From Halomicrobium sp. LC1Hm (GTDB lineage: Archaea; Halobacteriota; Halobacteria; Halobacteriales; Haloarculaceae): DNA of 64,000 nt. The position numbers were made by a program, and so were the translations under genes. The stretch spans positions 1,240,001 through 1,304,000 of the forward strand of contig NZ_CP044129.1 in the NCBI RefSeq assembly GCF_009617995.1. Reading direction: 5' to 3'. This document shows positions 55,623 to 64,000 of this stretch, piece by piece (the first letter of the stretch is position 1; each line of letters opens with the position of its first letter). The notes under the pieces were generated by a model. That model was given only the letters and a program-made list of their open reading frames with translations, ran no database searches and was not told the origin of the DNA.

Positions 55623-57587
55623 CTACTTGCCCTGGAAGTCCGGGTCGCCGTCACCCATGAACGCCGTGATGCCCTCCATCACGTCGTCGGTGCCGATGAG
55701 GTGGCCGAAGGCCTGGGCCTCGACCTCCAGTCCGGCGTCGGTGTCGTCGCGCCCGGCCAGCATCGCCTTCTTGGTCAGCTCCTGGGCGACGGGCGGTCCG
55801 GCGGCCAGATCGGCGGCCAGTTCGAGCGCCCGCTCGTCGATCTCGTCGTTGGGGACGACCTCGTTGACGAAGCCGTAGTCGGCCATCTCCGCGGCGTCGT
55901 AGCGCTCGGCCGTGAAGATGATCTCCTTGGCGCGGCCCTCGCCGACGATGTTGCTCAGGCGCTGGGTGCCGCCCCAGCCGGGCAGCAGGCCGAGGTCGTG
56001 CTCGGGCTGGCCGAGTTCGGAGCGCTCGCTGGCGACGCGCATGTCCGCACAGGTGGCCAGTTCCATCCCGCCGCCCAGCGCGTAGCCGTCGATGCCGGCG
56101 ACGACCGGCATCGGACAGGATTCGAGTTTGCCGAACGTCTGCTGGCCCTTCCGGGAGAGCTCGATCGCTTCCAGCGGCGTCGCGTTGCTCGCCATCGACT
56201 GTACGTCCGCGCCCGCGGAGAAGGCCCGGTCGCCCGCGCCGGTCAGCAGGATCGCACGTACCTCGTCGTCCTCCTCGAGGTGGTCGACGGCGTCGGCGAT
56301 CTCGTCCATCATGTCCGGACTGACCGTGTTCATGCGGTGTGGACGATCGAGTTCGATCTGGGCGACGTACTCTGCGGGGTAGGAAAGCGAGATCGAGTCG
56401 TAGTCGGCCGACGCTTCCTCCTCGTCGTCGTAGAATCCACCCTCCTCGGCGGCCGCTTCGAGGCCCGCCGAGAGTTCGTAGCGGGCCGCGTCGGTCTCCT
56501 CGTGGGCCGTTTCGAGCGCGTCGACGAGTGTCTCCAGCCCCGTCTCGTCTGCGAGCTTCGCCGGTCCGTCCGGGAAGCCGCCGCCGAGCATCACGGCCTC
56601 GTCGATGTCGCTGACGGGCGCGACGTCGTTCTCGACCAGCTTCCCGACCTCGTTGGCCATCACGGCCAGCAGGCGATGCTCGACGTCCTCGCGGCCGGCG
56701 TCCGTCGGGATGTCGACGCCGCCGTTCTCGTAGTCGTAGAACCCTTCGCCTGACTTCTTGCCGAGCCGATCGTCTTCGACCGTCTCTTCGAGCAGCGGAC
56801 ACGGTGCGTACTGCTCACCGAGCACCTCGTGCATGTATTCGAGGACGTGGAGGCCGACGTCGTTGCCGACCTGGTCGGAGAGCTCGAACGAACCCATCGG
56901 CAGGCCCATGTCGAACTTCGTCGTCGAGTCGACCTCGGCGATCGTCGCCACGTCGTCGTGGACGAGCCAGCAGGCCTCGTTCATCAGGGGCACGAGGATG
57001 CGGTTGACGATGAATCCGGGCGAGTCCTTGCGAACGCGGACGGGCGTCTTGTCGAAGGCGTCGGCGAGTGCTTCGATCGCGTCGAGCGTCTCGTCGTCGG
57101 TGTGTTCCCCCGAGATGACTTCGACGAGGGGCATCCGGACCGGGGGGTTGAAAAAGTGCATCCCGCAGAACTGCTCTGGGCGCTCGGTGACTTCGGACAG
57201 CTCCGTGATCGAGAGGCTCGACGTGTTCGTCGCGAAGATCGCGTCCTCGGGGGCGTGGGCTTCCACGTCGCCGTAGACGTCTTTCTTGATCTCCATTTTC
57301 TCCGGGACGGCCTCGACGATCACGTCGGCGTCGCCGACGGCCGCCTCCATGTCGACCAGGGGTGTCACGCGTTCCAGCGCCGCGTCGGCTTCGTCCTCGC
57401 TGAGCTGTTCTTTTTCCGCGAGTTTGTCGAGGGACCACTCGATGTTGTCGTACCCGTCCTGGACGAACTCCTCTTTGATGTCGCGCATCTGCACGTCGTA
57501 GCCCGCGATGGCGGCGACCTCGGCGATTCCGTGACCCATGTTCCCTGCGCCAAGTACCGCCACAGTCTCAATGTCCTCAAAATCCAT
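55623..57587 (-). CDS. Fused 3-hydroxyacyl-CoA dehydrogenase / enoyl-CoA hydratase
   Basis: 654 residues. Residues 1-380 are the dehydrogenase: VAVLGAGNMGHGIAEVAAIAGYDV binds NAD, and FCGMHFFNPPVRMPLVEVI holds the catalytic His. Residues about 400-650 are the hydratase/isomerase (crotonase) with GAGDRAFSAGADVQSMAS and GYALGGGMELATCADMRV; a Glu appears at LGLLPGWGGTQRL. The order (dehydrogenase first) is the archaeal one, opposite to bacterial FadB. Two steps of beta-oxidation. The start MDFEDIETV was chosen because upstream sequence is non-conserved. Divergent from the acyl-CoA dehydrogenase gene. Confidence 0.93.
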   Translation of the reverse strand: MDFEDIETVAVLGAGNMGHGIAEVAAIAGYDVQMRDIKEEFVQDGYDNIEWSLDKLAEKEQLSEDEADAALERVTPLVDMEAAVGDADVIVEAVPEKMEIKKDVYGDVEAHAPEDAIFATNTSSLSITELSEVTERPEQFCGMHFFNPPVRMPLVEVISGEHTDDETLDAIEALADAFDKTPVRVRKDSPGFIVNRILVPLMNEACWLVHDDVATIAEVDSTTKFDMGLPMGSFELSDQVGNDVGLHVLEYMHEVLGEQYAPCPLLEETVEDDRLGKKSGEGFYDYENGGVDIPTDAGREDVEHRLLAVMANEVGKLVENDVAPVSDIDEAVMLGGGFPDGPAKLADETGLETLVDALETAHEETDAARYELSAGLEAAAEEGGFYDDEEEASADYDSISLSYPAEYVAQIELDRPHRMNTVSPDMMDEIADAVDHLEEDDEVRAILLTGAGDRAFSAGADVQSMASNATPLEAIELSRKGQQTFGKLESCPMPVVAGIDGYALGGGMELATCADMRVASERSELGQPEHDLGLLPGWGGTQRLSNIVGEGRAKEIIFTAERYDAAEMADYGFVNEVVPNDEIDERALELAADLAAGPPVAQELTKKAMLAGRDDTDAGLEVEAQAFGHLIGTDDVMEGITAFMGDGDPDFQGK

Positions 57588-57700
57588 GACAGGCGTATCC
57601 ACTCTCGCCCAGGGTTTCAACGTTTCTCTCGCACAACAACCACGTTGCCGTTTATTTCTGTACGAAATCATTATCCGTGATACCAGTTAACACTGATAAC

Positions 57701-58858
57701 ATGGACTTCGACCTCACAGACGAGCAACGGCAGGTCCGAGACGAGGTGCGACGGTTCGCGGAAAACGAGATCAAACCCAACGCGACCGAGTACGACACCG
57801 AGGAGAAGTATCCTCGCGAGATCGTCGAGCAGGCGGCCGAGATCGGACTCACGGGCGCGAACATTCCCATCGAGTACGGCGGGGTCGGCTACGACACGCT
57901 GACCAACGCGATCATCGCCGAAGAGCTGTTCGCGGCCGATCCCGGCATCGGACTCTGCATCCAGTCGACCGCCTTCGGGGCGGACGCGCTCGTCGGCTTC
58001 GGGACGGAGGAACAGAAAGAGGCGTTCCTCGAACCGGTCGCGACCGGCGACGCCATCATGGGGGCGGCGATCTCCGAGCCCGACGTGGGCTCGGACGTGT
58101 CTTCGGTGTCGACGCGGGCGGAGAAAGACGGCGACGAGTGGGTGATCAACGGCAACAAGATGTGGATTACCAACGGTTCGATCGGAGACTACTTCGTCGT
58201 ACTCTGTAAAACGGACCCGGGGGCGGAGGGCCGGTACAACGGCTTCTCCCAGATCGTCGTCGAGGCCGATCGCGACGGGTTCGAAGCCGACAAGATCACC
58301 GGCAAACTCGGCATCCGCGCGTCCGACACCGCCGAGCTGATCCTCGACGACGTGCGGGTCCCCGAAGAGAATCTCGTCGGGACCCGCGGCGCGGGCTTCC
58401 TCCAGCTCATGCAGTTCTTCGACGAGACCCGGACGGGCGTCGCCGCACAGGCCGTCGGGATCGCGAAGGGAGCCGCCGAGCGCGCGCTCGATTACGCCGA
58501 GGACCGCGAGCAGTTCTCCAAACCCATCAGCGAGTTCCAGGCGATCCAGCACAAGCTCTCTGAGATGCACACGCAGGTCGAGGCCGCCCGGATGCTCACC
58601 TACAAGTCCGCCTGGAGCGTCGACAACGAGGACGACCAGCTGACGATGCTGGCCTCGATGGCCAAAGAGTTCGCCTCACGGGTCGCCGTCGAAGTCGCCG
58701 ACGAGGCCGTCCAGATCCACGGTGGGGCCGGCTACGTCAACGACTTCGACGTCGAGCGGTTCTACCGCGACGCCAAGATCACCCAGATCTACGAGGGGAC
58801 CTCGGAGATCCAGAAGAACATCATCGCGCGCGAGCTGCTCGGCAAAGGGATGACCTAA
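57701..58858 (+). CDS. Acyl-CoA dehydrogenase
   Basis: 385 residues, usual length. It begins [34 protein letters not shown] and [13 protein letters not shown] are FAD and substrate motifs. [19 protein letters not shown] and [19 protein letters not shown], with the catalytic Glu in YEGTSE, close the fold. First step of beta-oxidation. It starts 113 bp from the divergent hydroxyacyl-CoA dehydrogenase/hydratase gene, so the shared region probably controls both. Confidence 0.95.
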   Translation: MDFDLTDEQRQVRDEVRRFAENEIKPNATEYDTEEKYPREIVEQAAEIGLTGANIPIEYGGVGYDTLTNAIIAEELFAADPGIGLCIQSTAFGADALVGFGTEEQKEAFLEPVATGDAIMGAAISEPDVGSDVSSVSTRAEKDGDEWVINGNKMWITNGSIGDYFVVLCKTDPGAEGRYNGFSQIVVEADRDGFEADKITGKLGIRASDTAELILDDVRVPEENLVGTRGAGFLQLMQFFDETRTGVAAQAVGIAKGAAERALDYAEDREQFSKPISEFQAIQHKLSEMHTQVEAARMLTYKSAWSVDNEDDQLTMLASMAKEFASRVAVEVADEAVQIHGGAGYVNDFDVERFYRDAKITQIYEGTSEIQKNIIARELLGKGMT

Positions 58859-59244
58859 GCCGCGACGCGCAACGCTTCGTTGAGGCTGTCGACCGTCTCG
58901 ATGTCGACGCCGGGGATCTCCCCGATCTTGCTCTTGAGTGCCATCTTCTTGATGTCGTCTGATACGATAATCCAGTTCGTGATTCCGTACTCGGTGCCGG
59001 CCTCTGCGGCCTCCTGTGCCTTCTCGAAGACCTCCCCGTTGAGGGCCGACTCCATTTTCAGGACCGAGACGTGCGTGTCGATGGCGGGGTCGGTCGCCAG
59101 CTCTTCGAACCGCTCGTTGACGGCCGCAAAGACTTCCTCTTTCGTCTCGATGTCCGCACCGAACTCGGCGATCAGCGCGTTCTCCTCTACGTACAGGCTC
59201 CAGTCGTCTGTCGTCACGCTCACTGCTCTGTCCCCGCTGAACAT
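58855..59244 (-). CDS. Conserved protein of unknown function, STAS/SpoIIAA-like in pattern
   Basis: 129 residues. Alternating strands and helices ([68 protein letters not shown]) suggest an alpha/beta fold resembling STAS or SpoIIAA-like proteins. No catalytic motif stands out. The stop overlaps the stop of the acyl-CoA dehydrogenase gene by 4 bp (convergent). Codon use and acidity indicate a real gene. Confidence 0.6.
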   Translation of the reverse strand: MFSGDRAVSVTTDDWSLYVEENALIAEFGADIETKEEVFAAVNERFEELATDPAIDTHVSVLKMESALNGEVFEKAQEAAEAGTEYGITNWIIVSDDIKKMALKSKIGEIPGVDIETVDSLNEALRVAA

Positions 59245-59342
59245 AACTACGTTCCCGTGATTATCACCAGAGATATTCGTCCCCGTTCTCGTTCCGACAC
59301 TCGACCGCAACGTTCTCGACGCTCTCGTCCCATCGTCCGTCC

Positions 59343-59951
59343 GTGAGCGACCCCCACGACCGACTCCGCGAGGACCCCGACCTGGGACCGCTCGTCGAGA
59401 CTCACGGCGAGCTGACGATCTCGCCGGCCGAGGACTTCTTCGCGCGAATCCTGACCTCGATCGTCCGCCAACAGGTGTCGATGGCGTCGGCGGCTGCCAC
59501 CCGCGAGCGACTGTTCGACGCCGTCGCGGTAACGCCGTCGGGCGTTCTGGCGGCCGACGACGAGACACTGCGTGACGCCGGCCTCTCTCGACAGAAGACG
59601 CGTTACGTCAACAACGTCGCGAGAGCCTTCGAGGAACGCGGACTCTCACGGACGTACTTCGAGGACGTGGACGACGAAGCGGTCGTCGACGAACTCACGT
59701 CTATCACCGGCGTCGGCGAGTGGACGGCGAACATGCAACTCATCTTCTCGCTGGGCCGCGAGGACGTGTTCCCCGTCGGCGACCTCGGCGTCCGGAAGGG
59801 CATGGCGTCGCTCGTCGATCCGGAGCTGACCCGCGCCGAGATGTCCGCGTACGCCGAGCGGTGGGCTCCCTATCGGAGCTACGCCAGTCTCTACCTCTGG
59901 CGCGTCGAAGAGGACATCGAAGAGAGTGTCGACGAGGTCGAATCGCTGTGA
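59343..59951 (+). CDS. DNA-3-methyladenine glycosylase family (AlkA/HhH-GPD)
   Basis: 202 residues. ILTSIVRQQVSMASAAATRERL opens the HhH-GPD fold. The helix-hairpin-helix is LTSITGVGEWTANM, and VFPVGDLGVRKGM holds the catalytic Asp. It removes alkylated bases such as 3-methyladenine. GTG 59343 gives a full-length domain; no better start is visible. Divergent from the gene at 59244. Confidence 0.9.
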   Translation: MSDPHDRLREDPDLGPLVETHGELTISPAEDFFARILTSIVRQQVSMASAAATRERLFDAVAVTPSGVLAADDETLRDAGLSRQKTRYVNNVARAFEERGLSRTYFEDVDDEAVVDELTSITGVGEWTANMQLIFSLGREDVFPVGDLGVRKGMASLVDPELTRAEMSAYAERWAPYRSYASLYLWRVEEDIEESVDEVESL

Positions 59952-60130
59952 CCGGTGCGTGTCCCACCATCGGTGGCCGAAAGGCGGCCAGGAGGGCCGA
60001 ACTGTCGTCCGGGACCCGGTGCATCAGGATCGGACCGTGTCGCCGCCACTCGCCATCTCCCGTGCGAGTATCACAATACGACTGACAAGAACCTGTCGAA
60101 AGAAACCCGTGTGCGGGGCGGCCGCGGCAC

Positions 60131-60403
60131 TTACTCCCCGTCCATCTCGAAGTCCTCGATCGAGTGGCCCTGCCGGACGATCCGCTCGCTGATCAACAGC
60201 TTCTCCGTCCGGTCGAGTCCCTCCCAGTCGAGGTGGTCCGGGGGCGACGACTCCAGGGACTCGAACTGCTCGATCACGCGACCGTTGACGAATCGCGAGA
60301 ACTCGTCGCAGTTCGGGCAGGTCACGGAGAGGTGCGAAACGTCGAAGTCGCGTGTCACGGTGTGCTCACGGCAGTTCGAGCACCGGTACGTACGCTCGGT
60401 CAT
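60131..60403 (-). CDS. Small zinc-ribbon protein
   Basis: 90 residues. YRCSNCREHTVTRDFDVSHLSVTCPNCDEFSRFVNG has two CxxC pairs 21-22 residues apart, a zinc ribbon. The helical tail LDRTEKLLISERIVRQGHS follows. I do not recognise the family by name. ATG 60403 is used because the long upstream extension has Arg/Pro-rich shadow composition. Same strand as the deaminase upstream (44 bp), possibly one mRNA. Confidence 0.75.
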   Translation of the reverse strand: MTERTYRCSNCREHTVTRDFDVSHLSVTCPNCDEFSRFVNGRVIEQFESLESSPPDHLDWEGLDRTEKLLISERIVRQGHSIEDFEMDGE

Positions 60404-60447
60404 ACCCGTCGAAGGGGTTCGACGGGGTTGAGCACTGTGGTCCGTCG

Positions 60448-60912
60448 CTACCAGTCGAACGCCTCGTGGACGGCCAGTCCCGCCTCGTGACACACCGGGC
60501 CGGTCACGTCGGTGACGCCGTCGAGAATCGCTCCCGAGCGAACCGTCGGCTCGCCGCCGGTGAACTCGTGGATCTCGTCGCCGCCGACGCTGTAGACGAT
60601 CCGCCCCAGTCCGACCGAGCGGAGGCCGCCGGCACACATCGGACACGGTTCCGTGCTCGTGTACATCACCGTCCGGGCGCGTTCTTCCGGGGTGTACGAC
60701 CGTTTGGCTTCCAGCGCGAGGTCGAGCTCCGGGTGGCGTCGCAGGTCGTCCTCGGTGACGACGCGGTTCGACGCCGCCGCGATCTGCTCGTCGTCCCGGA
60801 CGAGGACGGAACCGAACGGTCGGTCGCCGCGGTCGGCGGCCGCACGGGCGAGGTCGATGGCCGACTGCACGTGTCGCTCGTGATCGAAGTCCTCGAAATC
60901 GGGGTCTGCCAT
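60448..60912 (-). CDS. Cytidine/deoxycytidylate-type deaminase (nucleoside deaminase)
   Basis: 154 residues. The zinc site is HPELDLA (instead of the usual HAE) together with STEPCPMCAGGLRSVG. Such proteins include guanine deaminases and tRNA adenosine deaminases; the haloarchaeal HPE form is seen in nucleoside deaminase family members. The exact substrate cannot be told. It precedes the zinc-ribbon gene on the same strand. Confidence 0.8.
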   Translation of the reverse strand: MADPDFEDFDHERHVQSAIDLARAAADRGDRPFGSVLVRDDEQIAAASNRVVTEDDLRRHPELDLALEAKRSYTPEERARTVMYTSTEPCPMCAGGLRSVGLGRIVYSVGGDEIHEFTGGEPTVRSGAILDGVTDVTGPVCHEAGLAVHEAFDW

Positions 60913-60985
60913 ACCGCCACTCTGGCGTGCCCCACAAAGAAAGGCTGGGTCCTCTTGCCGGTCTCGCAGGGTAGTAGCGACGGGG

Positions 60986-60993
60986 TTTAAGAG
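60986..60993 (+). promoter_or_regulatory. TATA box upstream of cysE leader ORF
   Basis: TTTAAGAG ends 22 nt before ATG 61016. No other box is evident between it and cysE at 61146. Confidence 0.5.
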
Positions 60994-61015
60994 GCTGGCT
61001 CTGCGAACGTAGAGT

Positions 61016-61087
61016 ATGCTCCGCGGGCACGCTCGCGACCGATCGGTCGTCCCACGAACGCACGCGCTCGCCGGCCGTTGTCGCTGA
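61016..61087 (+). CDS. Candidate leader peptide ORF upstream of cysE
   Basis: 23 codons ([23 protein letters not shown]), Arg-rich, with a single Cys codon just before the last residue. The leaderless distance from TTTAAGAG suggests it is translated. It ends 58 nt before cysE. A cysteine-sensing role is only a hypothesis. Confidence 0.3.
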   Translation: MLRGHARDRSVVPRTHALAGRCR

Positions 61088-61145
61088 GCGTCCCGCTCTT
61101 CTCGTCACCGCGCACCGCTCTCTCACCACGCCTGACACTCCAACA

Positions 61146-61748
61146 ATGTTCGACCGCATCGCAGACGACATCCGATTCGCCAAGGCCAACGATCCGGCCG
61201 CAACGAGCACCCTCGTGGTGCTGTTGACCTATCCGGGACTGCACGCCGTCTGGTGGCACCGCCTCGCACACGCCTGTCACCGCCGCGGTCTCGACCTCGC
61301 CGCCGCCCTGCTGGCGTACGTCGGTCGATTTCTCACCGGCATCGAGATCCAACCCGGCGCGACCGTCGGCGAGCGGCTGTTCATCGATCACGGTATGGGG
61401 ACCGTCGTCGGCGAGACCGCCGAGATCGGCGACGAGGTCGTGATGTACCACGGCGTGACGCTGGGCGGGAAGTCCAGCGAGCCGGTCAAGCGCCACCCGA
61501 CGATCGAGGACCGCGCGCTGATCGGTGCCGACGCGACGCTGATCGGCGACATCACGATCGGCGAGGACGCGACCGTCGGTGCCGGGTCCGTCGTCGTCGA
61601 CGACGTGCCGCCAGACACGACCGTCGTCGGCAACCCCGCCCGCCCGATCGACGCCCTCGAAGACGAGGAGCCTGTCTCGGACGAGGACGGGGTCCACCCG
61701 GACTGCGCCCCCGGCGTCGAACCCCGCTGGCGGGAAGTCCAGTCGTAG
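61146..61748 (+). CDS. cysE: Serine O-acetyltransferase
   Basis: 200 residues. An N-terminal helical region ([19 protein letters not shown]) is followed by hexapeptide beta-helix ([59 protein letters not shown]) with the catalytic His and Asp of CysE. It makes O-acetylserine for cysteine synthesis. No cysteine synthase is adjacent. Preceded by a short leader ORF. Confidence 0.92.
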   Translation: MFDRIADDIRFAKANDPAATSTLVVLLTYPGLHAVWWHRLAHACHRRGLDLAAALLAYVGRFLTGIEIQPGATVGERLFIDHGMGTVVGETAEIGDEVVMYHGVTLGGKSSEPVKRHPTIEDRALIGADATLIGDITIGEDATVGAGSVVVDDVPPDTTVVGNPARPIDALEDEEPVSDEDGVHPDCAPGVEPRWREVQS

Positions 61749-61814
61749 GCGCTGTCGTTCCTCCCCGCTCGCACCTCCGAGGCCCGCTGCTCGCTTCGCT
61801 CTCAGCGCGCCTCG

Positions 61815-63170
61815 CTACTCCTCTCCGGCTTCTTCTTCCTCCGCCTCCAGTTCGCCGTCGGCGTCGGCTCGCCGGGTCACGTCGACCCGGTAGTGCTGGA
61901 GGATGTCCCGCCCGAGCAAGAGCGGGTAGTCCATGTGCCCGCGGTCCTCGATGCTGGCGGTGACCGTGTGCTGGGTGCCGCCGACACCGACGACGAGGTC
62001 GACGACGGGTCGGGACTTGCCCTGCTTGAGGCTGCCAGAGCGAACGGTCACGATGTCCTTGATCGGGCCGGTGCCCAGACGAGTGGCCAGCTGTGAGTCG
62101 ATGCTGGTCCGTGTCGCGCCGGTGTCTGACTTCGCGAGGACCGTCTCGGTGCCCCGAGTCCCGGCGACCATCACCTCCTCGATGTAGCCGACGACGGCCG
62201 GCGCTCTGGGTTCGGTCTCGACGGGCGTGGGCATGCATACTGGCTGGGAGTCGTCCAGCCGCTCTGCCAGCCGTTCGACGTCGTCGTCGGCCACGTTCCC
62301 GCCGGCCGCTTCGATCGCCAGCCGTGCGATGTGGGGTGCCGGACTCGTCCCCGTGGCCTTGAACAGCCCTCGGAACCCGGCCGTCGGGTTGACTTCCAGG
62401 ACGAAGTAGCCGTCGGCTCCCTCGATGATGTCGACACCGGCGTAGTCGAGTCCGAGCACGTCCGCGGCCGTCGTCGCCATGTCGGCCACTTCCGGTGGGA
62501 GATCGTCGGTCACGTCCTCGACGTCGCCGCCGAGTGCGACGTTGGTCCGCCAGTCGCCGTCGGGTGCGTAGCGGTTCATCGCGCCGACGACGACGCCGTC
62601 GACGACGTAGACGCGCAGGTCGTGGTTGCGCTGGTCGTCGACGTCGAGGTACTCCTGGAGGAACGCCTGTCGCAGGCCGACCTGGGGGTTGACGGGATCG
62701 TCCAGATCGACGAGCCAGGTCCCGCCGCCGTGGGTCCCGATCGCGGTCTTGTACACTGCGCGGTCGCCGAAGCGAGCCCGTTCCTCGTTGAGTCGCTCGC
62801 TGGACAGCGCCAGCAGGGCGTCTGGCACCGGGACGTCGGCCTCGGCCAGCGCCATCGTCGTCGCGAACTTGTGTAGCGCCGTCGTGATGGCTTCGGGCGG
62901 GTTCAGCATCGGGACCAGCCGAGCCAGCGTGTGGGCGAGGCCGATCCCCTCGACGGGCTGTTCGTCGCTGGACAGGAGGAGTCGATTGACGACGACGTCC
63001 ACGTCCGGTTCCAGCGTCACGTCCCCGTCTCGCACGTCGACGGCCGTGTTCTCCGCGCGGAGCCACTCGGTGTCGTAGCCCAGCGCGTCGACGGCGTTCA
63101 GGATCGCCTTCGTCTCCTTGCTGTTGTGGAGGCTCAGAACGCCGACCGTCGGAGCCGCAGCGTCGTTCAT
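61815..63170 (-). CDS. RimK-type ATP-grasp ligase fused to a RimB-like aspartic peptidase domain
   Basis: 451 residues. Residues about 1-290 are ATP-grasp: VGVLSLHNSKETKAILNA, TTALHKFATTMALAEADVPVPDAL, YKTAIGTHGGGTWLV and GLDYAGVDIIEGADGYFVLEVNPTAGFRGL, with metal-binding Glu/Asn. Residues about 320-435 are the RimB/retropepsin-like zinc protease domain with AKSDTGATRTSID and DYPLLLGRDIL. RimK adds Glu or similar residues to protein or small-molecule carboxylates. The fused form and the divergent desuccinylase-type gene resemble the rimK/rimB/desuccinylase association of proteobacteria. The ATG at 63170 starts directly before the conserved fold. Confidence 0.85.
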   Translation of the reverse strand: MNDAAAPTVGVLSLHNSKETKAILNAVDALGYDTEWLRAENTAVDVRDGDVTLEPDVDVVVNRLLLSSDEQPVEGIGLAHTLARLVPMLNPPEAITTALHKFATTMALAEADVPVPDALLALSSERLNEERARFGDRAVYKTAIGTHGGGTWLVDLDDPVNPQVGLRQAFLQEYLDVDDQRNHDLRVYVVDGVVVGAMNRYAPDGDWRTNVALGGDVEDVTDDLPPEVADMATTAADVLGLDYAGVDIIEGADGYFVLEVNPTAGFRGLFKATGTSPAPHIARLAIEAAGGNVADDDVERLAERLDDSQPVCMPTPVETEPRAPAVVGYIEEVMVAGTRGTETVLAKSDTGATRTSIDSQLATRLGTGPIKDIVTVRSGSLKQGKSRPVVDLVVGVGGTQHTVTASIEDRGHMDYPLLLGRDILQHYRVDVTRRADADGELEAEEEEAGEE

Positions 63171-63341
63171 ACGACTGGTGACTCCCACAGACGCCAAAGC
63201 CCTGACGGTCGTCAAGAGGCGAGGGGCGGCCGCCGATTGGGGTTCGCCGACAGTGTGTGCCCCATCGCTTCGTATCGAGGGCGCGACCGCGGCGGGATCG
63301 ACGGTCGGACCGGTTTTACCCTTCGGCGTCGATTGAGTGCT

Positions 63342-64000
63342 ATGGACGAAGCGCGGCCGTTCACCTACGACGGCGGACGGGTGGACCCCGGCGAGACCGA
63401 GAACGTTCGATACACGGTCAGCGAGACGTATCTCGGCGATCCCGTCCGGATGCCGGTCACGATCGTCAACGGCGAGGGCGCGGGACCGAGGCTGTTTCTC
63501 GCGGCGGCGGCCCACGGCGACGAACTCAACGGCGTCGAGGTCGTCCGCGAGGTCGCCCACGAGTGGGACCTCGCCGATCTCTGCGGGACGCTGGTCTGCT
63601 GTCCCGTCCTGAACGTTCCGGGTTTCATCGCCCAGCAGCGATATCTCCCCGTCTACGACCGGGACCTGAACCGCTCGTTTCCGGGCCGGGACGACTCGAC
63701 GGGCGCAAAGCGGATCGCCAACGAGATCTTCCGGAACTTCGTCGCACCGTGTGACTACGGGCTCGACTTCCACACCTCCACGCGCGGCCGGACCAACATG
63801 CTCCACGTGCGGGCCGACATGGCGGACGAGCGGGTTGCGCGACTGGCGAAGTCGTTCGCGACGAACGTCGTCATCGCTTCGGACGGTCCAGAGGGGACGC
63901 TGCGCCGCGAGGCAACCGACGCGGGCGTCCCGACCGTCACCGTCGAGATGGGGGAAGCCCACCGCTTCCAGCGGCCACTGATCGACCGGGCGCTCGTCGG
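63342..64000 (+). CDS. Succinylglutamate desuccinylase/aspartoacylase family metallo-hydrolase, 3' partial
   Basis: 219 residues are visible and the frame runs off the window end. LAAAAHGDELNGVEVVREV has the zinc-binding His and Glu, LNVPGFIAQQRYLPVYDRDLNRSFPG the substrate region, and DFHTSTRGR the third zinc His. VTVEMGEAHRF would carry the catalytic Glu. The family removes acyl groups from N-acyl amino acids. Divergent from the RimK-RimB fusion (171 bp between starts), suggesting joint function. Confidence 0.88.
   Translation, partial: MDEARPFTYDGGRVDPGETENVRYTVSETYLGDPVRMPVTIVNGEGAGPRLFLAAAAHGDELNGVEVVREVAHEWDLADLCGTLVCCPVLNVPGFIAQQRYLPVYDRDLNRSFPGRDDSTGAKRIANEIFRNFVAPCDYGLDFHTSTRGRTNMLHVRADMADERVARLAKSFATNVVIASDGPEGTLRREATDAGVPTVTVEMGEAHRFQRPLIDRALV

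Noticed and set aside
63171-63962. Extension of the RimK gene to 715 residues
   Set aside because: The added N-terminus is Arg/Val-rich and antisense to the desuccinylase gene; the ATP-grasp fold starts at 63170.

Overview
The window is chromosomal DNA of an extremely halophilic archaeon, most likely in or near Haloarculaceae (Haloarcula/Halomicrobium type). The signs are high GC with acidic proteins, haloarchaea-only families (DUF7344, DUF7511, HalOD1, RdfA, archaea-specific SMC-related protein), Tat signal peptides, a haloarchaeal rRNA promoter and leaderless starts about 22-28 nt after a TATA-like box. Nothing in the sequence fixes the species.

Layout. 0-3.5 kb holds two secreted right-handed beta-helix proteins, the first cut by the window edge. 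3.5-30 kb is a surface-glycan island. It contains a leftward operon of a DUF354 protein, a UDP-GlcNAc 2-epimerase, a GT4, a polytopic GT-C-like protein and a DUF1616 protein. It also has a nucleotide-sugar dehydrogenase, a rightward operon (acetyltransferase, aminotransferase, Gfo/Idh oxidoreductase, polysaccharide deacetylase), an SDR epimerase, two GT2 enzymes, GlmS and a flippase. Four DUF7344 winged-helix proteins and other small regulators lie among these genes. 30.7-33.4 kb encodes a coiled-coil SMC-like ATPase convergent with RdfA. 33.4-39.4 kb is an rRNA operon (16S-23S-5S) with processing stems and terminator but no tRNA-Ala or tRNA-Cys. 39.5-64 kb is housekeeping: BolA/glutaredoxin, aCPSF1, threonine aldolase, an AMP-forming acyl-CoA synthetase, ROK kinase, a five-repeat YegP membrane protein, an arylsulfotransferase-like protein, a GlmU-like enzyme, tRNA-Glu, a PAS histidine kinase, beta-oxidation enzymes, CysE, and RimK-RimB opposite a desuccinylase/aspartoacylase.

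How it fits together. GlmS and the GlmU-like enzyme supply UDP-GlcNAc. The dehydrogenase, oxidoreductase, aminotransferase, acetyltransferase and 2-epimerase match, step for step, the Wbp/Wlb route to UDP-2,3-diacetamido-2,3-dideoxy-mannuronic acid. The glycosyltransferases, flippase and deacetylase would assemble, export and trim the glycan.

The most interesting signal is a shared box, CATAACAA, found before many of these island genes where a TATA box would sit. Usually 26-28 nt separate it from a start codon. In several cases that start opens a short upstream ORF whose stop overlaps the start of the real enzyme (TGATG or ATGA): glmS, the dehydrogenase, a membrane hydrolase and a GT2. This looks like a dedicated promoter class, partly combined with leaderless, translationally coupled upstream ORFs, for the glycan regulon. 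It is an inference from sequence only.
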